Below, piece by piece: positions 34,037 through 43,541 of a stretch of 64,000 bases of DNA. Source of the stretch: Panacagrimonas sp. (GTDB taxonomy: Bacteria; Pseudomonadota; Gammaproteobacteria; Nevskiales; Nevskiaceae); NCBI RefSeq assembly GCF_020697055.1, contig NZ_JAJFBP010000022.1, positions 1 to 64,000 of the forward strand, read 5' to 3'. Position numbers and translations under genes: made by a program. How positions within the stretch are numbered: the first letter of the stretch is position 1; every line of letters starts with the position of its first letter. The notes under the pieces are model-generated. The model had not been told where the DNA came from, did no database searches, and worked only from the letters and a program-made list of their open reading frames with translations.

Positions 34037-35235
34037 ACGAAGCCGTCATCGTCGCGGTCGCCCGCACCGCCATCGGTCGCGCCTATCGCGGTGCGTTCAA
34101 CGACACCGAGGCGCCGGTGCTCGGCGGCCATGTCATTCGCGCGGTGGTAGAGCGCGCGGGTGTCGATCCGAATGACGTCGACGACGTGATCCTCGGCGCC
34201 GCGGCGCAGCAGGGCACACAGGGCTACAACCTCGGCCGGCTGTGCACCTACACCGCGGGGCTGCCGGACACGGTGCCCGGCATGACACTCGATCGGCAGT
34301 GCTCATCGGGATTGATGAGCATCGCCATCGGCGCGAAGAACATCATGGTCGGCGAGCAGTCGATCGTCGTCGCGGGCGGGCTCGAGTCGATCTCGCTGAC
34401 GCAGAACAACCACAAGAATGCCCATCGCGCGGTCTCCGAAGCGGTGGTGGCGAGCGAGCCGAGCGCCTACATCCCGATGATCGAGACCGCCGAGCTCGTG
34501 GCCGAGCGCTACGGCATCTCGCGCGCGGCGCAGGACGAGTACGGCCTGCAGAGCCAGCAGCGCACCGCGGCGGCGCAGAAGGCGGGCGCGTTCGACGACG
34601 AGATCGTGCCGCTGTCGGCGCAGAAGCAACGCTTCGACAAGGAAGGCAAGCCGACCACGAAGGAAGCGGTGACCTTGTCGCGCGACGAAGGCAATCGCGC
34701 CGACACCACGCTCGAGAGCCTGTCGGCGCTCAAGCCGGTCTGGAAGGGCGGCCGCTGGGTCGCCGAAGGTCGCAACGTCACCGCCGGCAACGCCTCGCAG
34801 CTCTCGGATGGTGCGGCCGTGGTGCTGCTGATGGGCGCAGCGGATGCCCGGCGTCGCGGCCGGAAACCGCTCGGCGTGTACCGCGGCACCGCGGTGGCGG
34901 GCTGCCGTCCGGACGAGATGGGCATCGGTCCGGTGTTCGCGGTGCCCAAGCTGCTGCAGAAGCACGGGCTGTCGGTCGACGACGTCGGCCTGTGGGAACT
35001 CAACGAGGCCTTCGCGGTGCAGGTGCTGTACTGCCGCGACCGGCTGGGCATTCCAAACGATCGGCTCAACGTCAACGGCGGTGCGATCAGCATCGGTCAT
35101 CCGTTCGGCATGAGCGGCGCGCGCCTGGTGATGCACGCCCTGATCGAGGGACGTCGCCGCGGCGTGCGATACGTGGTGACGACGATGTGCATCGGCGGCG
35201 GCATGGGCGCCGCCGCCTTGTTCGAACTGTCGTAA
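34033..35235 (+). CDS. Thiolase (acetyl-CoA acyltransferase)
   Basis: Thiolase of 400 residues with catalytic C90 (LDRQCSSG), the histidine in [16 protein letters not shown] and the second cysteine in [10 protein letters not shown]. It is a different subgroup from the FadA6-like protein in this window. Position at the end of the steroid block suggests a beta-oxidation thiolase for the side chain (the role of FadA5 in actinobacteria) or for the final aliphatic fragments; the subgroup was not resolved. Start 34033 gives the normal family N-terminus. The next gene starts about 60 bases downstream. Confidence 0.88.
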   Translation: MNEAVIVAVARTAIGRAYRGAFNDTEAPVLGGHVIRAVVERAGVDPNDVDDVILGAAAQQGTQGYNLGRLCTYTAGLPDTVPGMTLDRQCSSGLMSIAIGAKNIMVGEQSIVVAGGLESISLTQNNHKNAHRAVSEAVVASEPSAYIPMIETAELVAERYGISRAAQDEYGLQSQQRTAAAQKAGAFDDEIVPLSAQKQRFDKEGKPTTKEAVTLSRDEGNRADTTLESLSALKPVWKGGRWVAEGRNVTAGNASQLSDGAAVVLLMGAADARRRGRKPLGVYRGTAVAGCRPDEMGIGPVFAVPKLLQKHGLSVDDVGLWELNEAFAVQVLYCRDRLGIPNDRLNVNGGAISIGHPFGMSGARLVMHALIEGRRRGVRYVVTTMCIGGGMGAAALFELS

Positions 35236-35293
35236 GGTGCGGCCGACCGCACCAGAACAAGAACGAAGCAAAGCGGACGCAGGAGGAGCGGTG

Positions 35294-36301
35294 ATGGCGC
35301 AGGTTCGCGCAGGCAACGGACGCAGGGCGCAGGCGGGATTTCTGGCCGGCTGGCCGGCCTACCTCGTGACGGTGGTGGTCGCGGCGGCCGCGGTGTATTC
35401 GTTTGCCCCGCGCGTCTATCCGGATGCGCCGGTCACCCAGGTGCATCCGCAGGACCTGCTGGTCACGCAGCTAGCGCATCGCGGCTCACGCTGGCTCAGC
35501 GCCGGCGAGCAGGGCCGCATCCTGACGGCCGAAAAGCCCCAAGGACCCTGGAGCGAGGCGCGGGTCGAACCGCAGCGCGGCTCCAACTTCAACGACGTGC
35601 TGTTCGTGAGCGACCAGGTGGCGCTGGCCGCGGGCCACGAGAGCTGGATCGTGCGCAGCGAGGACGGCGGTCGCAGCTGGAAAGAGGTGATGTTCGACGC
35701 CGAGCGCTCTGAGCCGATCCTGGCGCTCGCGGGTCCGTACGACGGCACGCTGTTCGCCATCGGCGGCTTCGGCCAGTACCTGACCTCGACCGACGAGGGC
35801 CGCAGCTGGCAGCGCGCGACCCATGAGGCGATGAGCGACTACCACCTCAACGACATGACGCGCCTGGGCGACGGCACGCTGGTGATCGTCGGCGAGCGCG
35901 GCCTGATCGTGACGTCGTGCGACGCAGGGCGCAGCTGGACGCGCATGGGCGAGATCTACGCCGGTTCCTACTTCGGCGTGCTGGCGCTCGAGGACAACGG
36001 CCTGCTGGTGTTCGGCATGCGCGGCAACGCGTTCGTGACGCGCGATCGCACCACCTGGGTCAAGGCCGACGTGCCGGGCAAGATCTCGCTGTTCGGTGGC
36101 GTCGTCGACGACGACGGCGCAATCGTGCTGGTGGGCGAGAACGAGACCGTGCTGCGATCCGGCGACGGCGGCCAGCACTTCAAGGTCGCGGTCGCGGGAG
36201 AGCGCAACCGCCTGGTCGCCGTGCAGCCGATGGAGGGCGACGGCTGGCTGGTGGCCGGCGAGTCGGGCATCGGCTTGCGCAAGCCGGGAGAACGTTCGTG
36301 A
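35294..36301 (+). CDS. YCF48/BNR-repeat beta-propeller protein, membrane-anchored
   Basis: Protein of 335 residues with one N-terminal transmembrane or signal-anchor segment (about 21–41, AYLVTVVVAAAAVYSF) followed by a periplasmic beta-propeller. BNR/YCF48-type repeats are visible: RSEDGGRSW, TSTDEGRSW, TSCDAGRSW and RSGDGGQHF. A near-perfect AGGAGGAG at 35281–35288 supports the start at ATG 35294. The stop overlaps the GTG of the MMPL transporter, so the two are made together. YCF48-like proteins are often encoded next to MMPL transporters in proteobacteria and may act as a periplasmic accessory; this is inference. Confidence 0.82.
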   Translation: MAQVRAGNGRRAQAGFLAGWPAYLVTVVVAAAAVYSFAPRVYPDAPVTQVHPQDLLVTQLAHRGSRWLSAGEQGRILTAEKPQGPWSEARVEPQRGSNFNDVLFVSDQVALAAGHESWIVRSEDGGRSWKEVMFDAERSEPILALAGPYDGTLFAIGGFGQYLTSTDEGRSWQRATHEAMSDYHLNDMTRLGDGTLVIVGERGLIVTSCDAGRSWTRMGEIYAGSYFGVLALEDNGLLVFGMRGNAFVTRDRTTWVKADVPGKISLFGGVVDDDGAIVLVGENETVLRSGDGGQHFKVAVAGERNRLVAVQPMEGDGWLVAGESGIGLRKPGERS

Positions 36302-38907
36302 GCGCCGCCACCGCGGCCGAACCCACCCGCATGGAACGCATCGTCGACGGCGTCGCGCGCCGCATCGTCGCGTGGCGTCATCCGCTGTCGGCGGTGTTCC
36401 TGGCGTTGACGATCTTCTTCGGCTGGAGCGCCACGCGCGTCCAGCTCGATCCCGGCTTTCTCAAGCTGATCCCGATCGAGCACCCGTACATGCGCACGAT
36501 GATGGATTACATGCGCGACTTTTCGGGAGCCAACACGCTGCTGGTGAACGTGCGCTGGAAGGGCGAAGGCGACATCTACAACAAGCCCTTCATGGACGCG
36601 CTGCAGAAGACCACCGACGACGTGTTCTTCATCCCGGGCATCAACCGCACCAAGGTGTCGTCGCTGTTCACGCCCAGCACGTACTACATCGAGATCACCG
36701 AGGACGGCTTCAACGGCGAGCCGGTGGTGCCGGCGCGCTATTCGGGCCAGCCCGAGGAGCTCGACGAGATCCGCAAGAACGTGCGGCTGTCGGGCCAGAT
36801 CGGCCTGCTGGTGGCCAACGACCTGAAGGCCGCGATGATCCGCGCCGACCTGCAGGACTACGACCCGAGCCAGGGCCAGGAAGGCCAGCGCGTCGACTAC
36901 TGGGAGGTGCAGCAGCGCCTGTCGGAGATCCGCGGACGTTTCGAGAGCCCGACCAAGTACGTCTACAGGATGAAAACCGATCGCGCGCCGTTCAAGGCCG
37001 GCGAGACGGTGATGGAAGGCTTCGTCGATCATGGCGCGATGCTGCGCTTCAACACCTTCAAGGTGCTCAAGACCATCGAAGGCGAAGGCGGCGCGGAGAC
37101 GTTCGCGGTCAAGGGCGACGAACTCGATGTCGAGACCGCGAAGAACCCCGAGTACGACCCGAACGTCGAGATCAACATCATCGGCTTCGCGCGCCTGCTC
37201 GGCGACGTGATCATGGGCCTGCTCGGCGTGTTCGCGTTCTTCGCGCTCGCGTTCGTCGTCACGCTGGCGCTGCTGTTCGCCTACACGCGCTCGCTCAAGC
37301 TCACGATCGTGGCGATGCTGGTGGCGCTGCTGCCGGTGCTGTGGCTGGTGGGCATCCTGCCGATCATCGGTTTCGGCGTGGATCCGATGTCGATCCTGGT
37401 GCCGTTCCTGATCTTCTCGATCGGCGTGTCGCACGCGGTGCAGATGACCAACGCGTGGCGCCAGGAAGTGGTGGGCGGCGCGAGCGCGCACGACGCGTCG
37501 CGCGCGGCCTTCAGCAAGCTGTTCATCCCGGGCGCCGTGGCGCTGCTGACCAACGCGCTGGGGTTCGCGGTGATCATGTTCATCGACATCCCGATCGTGA
37601 AGGAACTGGGCATCACGGCCTGCCTGGGCGTGCTGCTGATGATCATCACCAACAAGATGATCCTGCCGATCTGCCTGACGCACGTGAGGCTGGAGGAGTA
37701 CTGCCGGCGCCATTCGCTCAAGCCCGAGTCAGCGTTCATGGCCAGGCTGTGGCGCGCCGTTGCGCGCTGCGCCGAGCCGCGCGTGGCGGTGGTCATCTTC
37801 GTCGTCACCCTGGGGCTGCTGGCGGGTGCGGCGATCGTGTCGCGCGACCTGGTCATCGGCGACTCGGGCGACGGCGTGCCCGAACTGCATGCCGACTCGC
37901 GCTACAACGTGGACAACCGCGTCATCGCGGGCGGCTACGACATCGGCACCGACGTGCTGACGGTGATCGTCGAGGCCAAGGATTTCGAAGGCGAGTCCTG
38001 CCTGTACTACGACGTCATCGGAACCATCGACAAGTTCGAGCTGTTCCTGCGCGGCGTCCACGGCGTGCAGTCGGTGATGAGCGTGGCCGGCATCGGGCGC
38101 CTGATCATCGGCGCCTTCAGCGAGGGCAATCCGAAGTGGCGTGCGCTGCCGCGCTCGCAGGCGGGACTTTCTGCCGGCTCCAAGGCGTTCGATCCGAACC
38201 TGGGCTTCAACAATGAAGGCTGCAAGGCGATCCAGGTGCTGATCTTCACGCGCGACCACGACGGCCAGACGATTTCGCACGTGATGTCGGAGATCAAGCG
38301 CTTCATCGCCGCGCACCCGGTGGACGGCGTGAAGCTGCGGCTGGCCTCGGGCAACGTCGGCGTGATGGCCGCGACCAACGAGGCCGTGGCCGAAGCCGAG
38401 GAGACGATGCTGCTCGCGATCTTCGGCGCGCTGTCGCTGCTGTGCCTGATCACGTTCCGTTCGTTCAAGGCGATGCTGTGCGTGCTGGTGCCGCTGACGA
38501 TCGTGTCGATCTTCTGCAACGCGCTGATGGCGGTGCTCGGCATCGGCCTGAAGGTCGCGACCTTGCCGGTGATCGCGCTGGGCGTCGGGGTGGGCGTGGA
38601 CTACGGAATCTATCTGTTCGAGCACATCCAGCACGCGCGGGCGCGCGGCGCGGAGTTCCGCGAAGCCTTCTACGAGGCCATGCGCATGCGCGGTACCGCG
38701 GCGGTGTTTACGGCGATCACGATGTCGGTGGCGGTCGGTACGTGGACGATCTCCGCGCTCAAGTTCCAGGCCGACATGGGCCTGCTGCTGAGCTTCATGT
38801 TCCTGGTGAACATGATCGGGGCGATCTGCCTGCTGCCCGCGCTGGGCGCGTGGTTCTTCCGTGAAGCGCCGGATCGGGCGGGGCGCGTCGCGGCGCCGAC
38901 GGTGTAG
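36298..38907 (+). CDS. MMPL/RND-superfamily transporter
   Basis: Inner-membrane protein of 869 residues with the RND layout: one N-terminal TM (about 30–46), a large periplasmic loop (about 50–295), TMs 2–6 (LLGVFAFFALAFVVTLALLF to TACLGVLLMIITNKMIL), TM 7, a second loop and a final TM bundle with GVGVGVDYGIYLFEH. The sequence fits MMPL proteins that move lipids and sterols, such as bacterial sterol transporter BstA. Start is GTG 36298 with GGGAG eight bases upstream, overlapping the YCF48 stop. Its place after the steroid genes suggests steroid or lipid transport; substrate untested. ATG 36331 is an alternative start. Confidence 0.85.
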   Translation: MSAATAAEPTRMERIVDGVARRIVAWRHPLSAVFLALTIFFGWSATRVQLDPGFLKLIPIEHPYMRTMMDYMRDFSGANTLLVNVRWKGEGDIYNKPFMDALQKTTDDVFFIPGINRTKVSSLFTPSTYYIEITEDGFNGEPVVPARYSGQPEELDEIRKNVRLSGQIGLLVANDLKAAMIRADLQDYDPSQGQEGQRVDYWEVQQRLSEIRGRFESPTKYVYRMKTDRAPFKAGETVMEGFVDHGAMLRFNTFKVLKTIEGEGGAETFAVKGDELDVETAKNPEYDPNVEINIIGFARLLGDVIMGLLGVFAFFALAFVVTLALLFAYTRSLKLTIVAMLVALLPVLWLVGILPIIGFGVDPMSILVPFLIFSIGVSHAVQMTNAWRQEVVGGASAHDASRAAFSKLFIPGAVALLTNALGFAVIMFIDIPIVKELGITACLGVLLMIITNKMILPICLTHVRLEEYCRRHSLKPESAFMARLWRAVARCAEPRVAVVIFVVTLGLLAGAAIVSRDLVIGDSGDGVPELHADSRYNVDNRVIAGGYDIGTDVLTVIVEAKDFEGESCLYYDVIGTIDKFELFLRGVHGVQSVMSVAGIGRLIIGAFSEGNPKWRALPRSQAGLSAGSKAFDPNLGFNNEGCKAIQVLIFTRDHDGQTISHVMSEIKRFIAAHPVDGVKLRLASGNVGVMAATNEAVAEAEETMLLAIFGALSLLCLITFRSFKAMLCVLVPLTIVSIFCNALMAVLGIGLKVATLPVIALGVGVGVDYGIYLFEHIQHARARGAEFREAFYEAMRMRGTAAVFTAITMSVAVGTWTISALKFQADMGLLLSFMFLVNMIGAICLLPALGAWFFREAPDRAGRVAAPTV

Positions 38908-38913
38908 GCCACC

Positions 38914-38936
38914 TCCCGGGCTTCGCCCGGGCTACG
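38914..38936. repeat. REP-like repeat, family B copy 4 (single unit)
   Basis: One CCCGGGCTTCGCCCGGGCTACG unit in the 37-base gap between the convergent transporter and CBS-protein genes. It may act as a bidirectional transcript end; no T-run follows. Confidence 0.8.
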
Positions 38937-38944
38937 GGGGCGCG

Positions 38945-40240
38945 TCACGCGGCTTTCTTCTTCTTGTCGGGAAGCGGCTTGACCGGTGGACGCACGCGCG
39001 TGGCCCGGACCGCGTTGGATCGGGTCTCGGTGATCTCGAAGAGGTAGCCGCCGATCTCGACCTGTCGCCCTGCCTGCGGGATGTTTTCCAGCTTTTCCAG
39101 CAACAGGCCGTTGACGGTCTTGGGGCCGTCGGTGGGCAGCTTCCAACCGAGCGAGCGATTCAGGCTGCGCAGCGTGACCGAGCCCGACATGCGATAGCTG
39201 CCGTCGGGATCGGCGTAGACGTTCTTGATGCGCGTGGCCGGGTCGGAGGTGAACTCGCCCACGACCTCCTCGAGGATGTCCTCGAGCGTGACGAGGCCCT
39301 GGATGTCGCCGTACTCGTCGACGACGAACCCGATGCGACGTTTCTGGTTCTGGAAATTGAGCAGCTGCTGGTTGAGCGGCGTCCCCTCCGGAATGAAGTA
39401 CGGGTCCTTGGCGAGCTGCACCAGCGCCTTGGTGTCGAGCTTGCCGTCGGCCAGCAGCGGCATCAGCCGGCGCACGTGCACCACGCCCACCAGCTCGTCG
39501 ATCGAGCCGCTGTAGATCGGCAGGCGCGTGTGCTGGGTGGACATGATCTGTTCGCGGATCTGGTCCCATTCCAGCGACACGTCGACGCCCATGATCTCGT
39601 TGCGCGGAACCATGATGTCCTCGACCGTGCCTTTCTCCAGGTCGAGGATCGACAGCAGCATCTTCTGGTGGCGCTGCGGGATCATCGCGCCGGCCTCGGC
39701 CACCACGGTGCGCAGTTCTTCGGTCGACAGGCTGTGCTGCGCGGCTTCCTCGGAGCTCACGCCGAGCAGGCGGATCATCCGGTTTCCCACGAAATTCACG
39801 ATGTCGATGGCCCAGCCGAACAGCTTGATGATCGGCCAGTAGACATAGGCCGCCGGCAGCCCCAGGCGTTCGGGGTTGATCGCGCCCAGCGTCTTGGGCA
39901 TCGATTCCGAGAAGATGAAGATCAGCAGCGCCGTGCCGATCGTGGCCACCAGCACGGCCGTTTCGGGATTGCCGGTGACGCGCTGGCCGATCACCAGCAG
40001 CAGCATCGGGATCAGCGCCTGCGCGACGTTGTTCAGCAGCAGGATCAGGCCGATCAGCCGGTCCGGTCGCTCGAGCAGGGCCTGGGCCATGCGGGCGCCG
40101 CGTTCGCCTTTCTGGGCCCGGGTCTTCAACCGGTATCGGTTGATCGACATCAGGCTCGTTTCCGAGCCCGAGAAGAACCCCGAGATCAGGATGCAGGCCA
40201 CCAGGGCAGTGACCAGGAGAGGCAGCGGGATGTTGTCCAA
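38945..40240 (-). CDS. CorB/YfjD-type CNNM–CBS membrane protein
   Basis: Protein of 431 residues: an N-terminal DUF21/CNNM membrane domain with three to four TM segments (about 7–150, starting LVTALVACILISGFFSGSETS), a CBS pair (about 200–330, with DIMVPRNEI and GFVVDEYGDIQGLVTLEDILEE) and a C-terminal CorC/HlyC domain (about 345–415). The family is linked to magnesium/cobalt efflux or resistance. The basic tail KKKKAA is normal. With YpjD and Ffh nearby it forms the ypjD–yfjD–ffh neighbourhood well known in gammaproteobacteria. Confidence 0.88.
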   Translation of the reverse strand: MDNIPLPLLVTALVACILISGFFSGSETSLMSINRYRLKTRAQKGERGARMAQALLERPDRLIGLILLLNNVAQALIPMLLLVIGQRVTGNPETAVLVATIGTALLIFIFSESMPKTLGAINPERLGLPAAYVYWPIIKLFGWAIDIVNFVGNRMIRLLGVSSEEAAQHSLSTEELRTVVAEAGAMIPQRHQKMLLSILDLEKGTVEDIMVPRNEIMGVDVSLEWDQIREQIMSTQHTRLPIYSGSIDELVGVVHVRRLMPLLADGKLDTKALVQLAKDPYFIPEGTPLNQQLLNFQNQKRRIGFVVDEYGDIQGLVTLEDILEEVVGEFTSDPATRIKNVYADPDGSYRMSGSVTLRSLNRSLGWKLPTDGPKTVNGLLLEKLENIPQAGRQVEIGGYLFEITETRSNAVRATRVRPPVKPLPDKKKKAA

Positions 40241-40327
40241 AAAGCGCGCTGATCCGAGCGGGCGTAGAGGCCCGTAGTTACTGAATGCGGGATGAAGCTG
40301 TCAAATCAGGGAACATGAGGTTTGTCG

Positions 40328-41122
40328 TCAAACCCAATGTTTTCCAAAGATTTGTTCGAGAATCAGCTTGCTTCCGAAGTACGCCAGGATCAGCGTCCCG
40401 TAACCGGCGAGCGCCCAGCGGATCGCGGTCCGGCCGCGCCAGCCATAGCGCCATCGACCCCACAGCAGCACCCCGAAGATCAGCCAGGCGGTGATCGACA
40501 GCACCGTCTTGTGCGCCAAGTGCTGAGCCAGCCAGTCGTGGACGAACCACAGCCCGGACAGCAGCGTCAGGCTCAACAACGCAAAGCCCACGGCGATCAG
40601 CTGGAACAGCACGCGCTCCATCGTCTGCAGCGGCGGCATGCGGCCGCCCGCGCCGGCCGGCGCGAGCCGATGGCGGTGCAGCAGCCGATCCTGTACCGCC
40701 AGGGCCACCGACTGGACCGCCGCCAGCGTCAGCAGGCCGGCCGAGAGCAGCGACATCAGGACGTGCACGCTCACCTGCCACTGGCTGACGGCAACCTCGC
40801 TGACCGGCGACGGCACCAGGGCAGCCCACAGCGCGAACAATCCGGCCATCGGATAGATCGCCACGCCGTTGATCGCGATCGGTTCGCGAAACGAGAACAG
40901 CCAGAGCAGCAGCGCCGACTGCCAGGCGAACAACGACGCCGCCTCGGTCACGCCGATACGCAGGCTGCCCTCGTGGATCAGCGCCACCGACAGCGAGGCC
41001 AGGTGCAGCAGCAATCCGACGGGCGCCAGCCAGACCAGACGGCTCGACGGTCGGAACCAAAGGGCAAACGCCGCGCCGAAATAGGCGGGCAGGCACAGCA
41101 AGGTCGGGGCGAGGGACGTCAT
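40328..41122 (-). CDS. ypjD: YpjD/CcsA-like cytochrome c assembly family membrane protein
   Basis: Integral membrane protein of 264 residues with about eight hydrophobic segments and the CcsA-family region SVHVLMSLLSAGLLTLAAVQSVALA. CcsA/CcmC relatives handle haem with a tryptophan-rich loop; YpjD homologues keep the fold but have no settled role. Start ATG 41122 gives the usual N-terminus beginning in the first TM; the frame also has an ATG at 41143. Co-directional with the CBS-protein gene across an 87-base gap, as in E. coli. Confidence 0.8.
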   Translation of the reverse strand: MTSLAPTLLCLPAYFGAAFALWFRPSSRLVWLAPVGLLLHLASLSVALIHEGSLRIGVTEAASLFAWQSALLLWLFSFREPIAINGVAIYPMAGLFALWAALVPSPVSEVAVSQWQVSVHVLMSLLSAGLLTLAAVQSVALAVQDRLLHRHRLAPAGAGGRMPPLQTMERVLFQLIAVGFALLSLTLLSGLWFVHDWLAQHLAHKTVLSITAWLIFGVLLWGRWRYGWRGRTAIRWALAGYGTLILAYFGSKLILEQIFGKHWV

Positions 41123-41251
41123 GGGACCGCACGAGAATAGCATCCGGGTCCGGTCGTTCCGCCTGCGCGGCGGATCACAGTTGTGGCGTCGCCGGCGCCC
41201 CGGATGCTTGCATCCTGCGTGCTAGCATCGACGCGTCATCGCGAGAGCACC

Positions 41252-42019
41252 ATGCGGATAAGAGTGCTGGGCTGCAGTGGTGGAGTCGGGCCGGACCTGC
41301 GAACGACGAGTCTGTTGCTCGACGAGGAGATCCTGATCGACGCCGGCACGGGTGTGGGCGACTTGTCTCTGTCCGAGATGAGCCGCATTCATCGCGTGTT
41401 CCTGACGCATGCCCATCTCGACCACGTCTGCGGCCTGGCCTTCATGGCGGACAACCTGTTCGGCGAGGTCCAGCATCCGATCGAGGTCCTGGCGACACCT
41501 CAGACCATCGGCGCGATCCGGACCCACCTGTTCAACTGGCAGCTGTGGCCGGATTTCTCGGAGCTGCCGAGCAAGGACGACGCGTTGCTGCGCATGCGCG
41601 AATGTGCCGTCGGCGAGCGTCACGACCTGGGGCAGGGCCGCGACATCCAGTCGTTCGAGGTCCTGCACACGGTCCCGGCGGTCGGTTACGTGCTGCGGTC
41701 GCAGGGTGGCGTCTTTGCGTTCACCGGCGATACCGGGTCGTGCGACTCGATGTGGGATTTCCTCAACGCGCTGCCGCGGCTGGACAAGCTGATGATCGAC
41801 ATCGCGTTCCCGGACGAACTGGCCGACCTCGGCCGGATCTCGCGGCACTACACGCCGGCGGTGCTGGCGGGTGATCTGTCGCGATTGCGCCATCGCCCCG
41901 AACTTCTGTTGACGCATCACAAACCGGGATGCGAGGACAGCCTCCGCGACGAGTGCAAGACCGCCCTGCAGGGCTGGAACTACAGCCACCTGCGCCGCGG
42001 GACGGTGATCGAGCTCTAG
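41252..42019 (+). CDS. Class II 3',5'-cyclic-nucleotide phosphodiesterase (metallo-beta-lactamase fold)
   Basis: Protein of 255 residues of the metallo-beta-lactamase fold with the metal motif THAHLDHVCG (HxHxDH), a later HTVPAVGY histidine, the aspartate in FTGDTGSCDS and the final histidine in LTHHKPG. The sequence around the HxHxDH motif matches class II cAMP phosphodiesterases (yeast PDE1/CpdP type). It would lower cAMP or a similar cyclic nucleotide. ATG 41252 follows a short spacer with GCGAGAG upstream. It stands alone between ypjD and ffh. Confidence 0.83.
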   Translation: MRIRVLGCSGGVGPDLRTTSLLLDEEILIDAGTGVGDLSLSEMSRIHRVFLTHAHLDHVCGLAFMADNLFGEVQHPIEVLATPQTIGAIRTHLFNWQLWPDFSELPSKDDALLRMRECAVGERHDLGQGRDIQSFEVLHTVPAVGYVLRSQGGVFAFTGDTGSCDSMWDFLNALPRLDKLMIDIAFPDELADLGRISRHYTPAVLAGDLSRLRHRPELLLTHHKPGCEDSLRDECKTALQGWNYSHLRRGTVIEL

Positions 42020-42088
42020 GCCGGGCAGCGGCCCCCGCGTAAGCTGGCGGCTTCCTGTTTTTTCCGTCGCGCCTTCAGACAGCCTCCC

Positions 42089-43453
42089 ATGTTCGATTCA
42101 CTGACCCAGCGCCTGACCCGCACACTCGATTCGATCCGCGGGCAGGGACGTCTTACCGAAGACCAGATCAACGCCGCCGCGCGCGAACTGCGGATGGCGC
42201 TGCTCGAGGCCGACGTCGCATTGCCGGTGATCAAGGGCTTCGTCGAGAAGCTCAAGGCACGGGCACTCGGCGCCGAGATCACGCAGTCGCTGACGCCGGG
42301 TCAAGCGTTCCTGCGCGTGGTCCAGCAGGAACTCACCGAAGCCCTGGGCGGCACCAGCGAACCGCTGAACCTGCGCGCCCAGCCGCCGGTGGTGATCCTG
42401 ATGGCCGGCCTGCAGGGTTCGGGCAAGACCACCACCACCGCCAAGCTCGCGCGTCGGCTGAAGGAAGACGAGAAGAAGAACGTCATCGTCGTCTCCTGCG
42501 ACGTCTATCGTCCGGCCGCCATCGAGCAGCTGCGCATCGTCGCAACCAGCGTGGGCGTGACGGTGTTCCCTTCCGCGGTGGGACAGAACCCGGTCGACAT
42601 CGCCAAGGCGGCGCTGGCCGAGGCCCGCAAGCAATTCGCCGATGTCCTGATCGTCGACACCGCGGGCCGCACCACGGTCGACAAGGAAATGATGGCGGAG
42701 ATCTCGGCGCTGCACGCCGCGGTGTCGCCGACCGAGACGCTGTTCGTCGTCGACTCGATGACCGGCCAGGATGCGGCCAACACCGCCAAGGCCTTCGCCG
42801 ACGCGGTGCCGCTGACCGGCGTCGTGCTGACCAAGGTCGACGGCGATTCGCGCGGCGGCGCGGCGCTGTCGGTGCGCACCGTCACCGGCAAGCCGATCAA
42901 GTTCCTCGGCGTCGGTGAAAAGACCGACAAGCTCGAGGTGTTCCATCCCGAGCGCATCGCCACGCGCATCATCGGCCAGGGCGACGTGCTGACCCTGATC
43001 GAGGAGACCACCAAGAAAGTCGACGCCGAGAAGGCGCAGAAGCTTGCGCAGAAGATGACGTCCAAGCGCGGCTTCGACCTCGCGGATTTTCGCGAGCAGA
43101 TGCAGCAGATGCAGAGCATGGGCAGCATCGAGTCGATTCTCGAGAAGCTGCCGGGCGGCGCGCAGATGCAGGCGCAGCTCAAGAACGTCAACGCCGAGAA
43201 GGAGATCAAGCGCACCGTGGCGATCATCAACTCGATGACGCCGCAGGAGCGCAAGTTCCCCGACCTGATCAAGGCCTCGCGCAAGCGCCGCATCGCGGCG
43301 GGCTCGGGCGTCGAGGTCCAGGAGGTCAACAAGATGCTGCGCCAGTTCGAGACCTCGCGAGACCTGATGAAGAAGGTCGCGGGCGGCGGCATGGCCAAGA
43401 TGCTGCGACGGCTCGGCGGCAAGCTGCCGCCGGGGATGATGCCGCCGCGCTGA
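42089..43453 (+). CDS. ffh: Signal recognition particle protein Ffh
   Basis: SRP54 GTPase of 454 residues. The N domain (about 1–90) precedes the G domain, with P-loop GLQGSGKTTTTAKL from residue 107, DTAGRTTVDKEMM and TKVDGDSRGG. The methionine-rich M domain (about 325–440, EQMQQMQSMGSIESIL and IINSMTPQERKFPD) binds 4.5S RNA and signal peptides. It targets nascent membrane proteins co-translationally through FtsY. Length and all motifs are normal. A 20-base perfect palindrome lies just after the stop. Confidence 0.97.
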   Translation: MFDSLTQRLTRTLDSIRGQGRLTEDQINAAARELRMALLEADVALPVIKGFVEKLKARALGAEITQSLTPGQAFLRVVQQELTEALGGTSEPLNLRAQPPVVILMAGLQGSGKTTTTAKLARRLKEDEKKNVIVVSCDVYRPAAIEQLRIVATSVGVTVFPSAVGQNPVDIAKAALAEARKQFADVLIVDTAGRTTVDKEMMAEISALHAAVSPTETLFVVDSMTGQDAANTAKAFADAVPLTGVVLTKVDGDSRGGAALSVRTVTGKPIKFLGVGEKTDKLEVFHPERIATRIIGQGDVLTLIEETTKKVDAEKAQKLAQKMTSKRGFDLADFREQMQQMQSMGSIESILEKLPGGAQMQAQLKNVNAEKEIKRTVAIINSMTPQERKFPDLIKASRKRRIAAGSGVEVQEVNKMLRQFETSRDLMKKVAGGGMAKMLRRLGGKLPPGMMPPR

Positions 43454-43462
43454 GAGGGCTCG

Positions 43463-43482
43463 CTCGGGGCTGCAGCCCCGAG
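43463..43482 (+). terminator. Palindrome after ffh, possible terminator
   Basis: CTCGGGGCTGCAGCCCCGAG is a perfect 20-base palindrome ten bases after the ffh stop codon. The flanks extend the pairing by GG/CC. A short TTCTCT follows, so factor-independent termination is possible but weak. It also separates ffh from the convergent T6SS block. Confidence 0.5.
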
Positions 43483-43541
43483 CCTTCTCTGGACCACGAC
43501 CTGTTCGAGCCGAGGATTCCCGACGGAGCTCCGCGCCCTCC

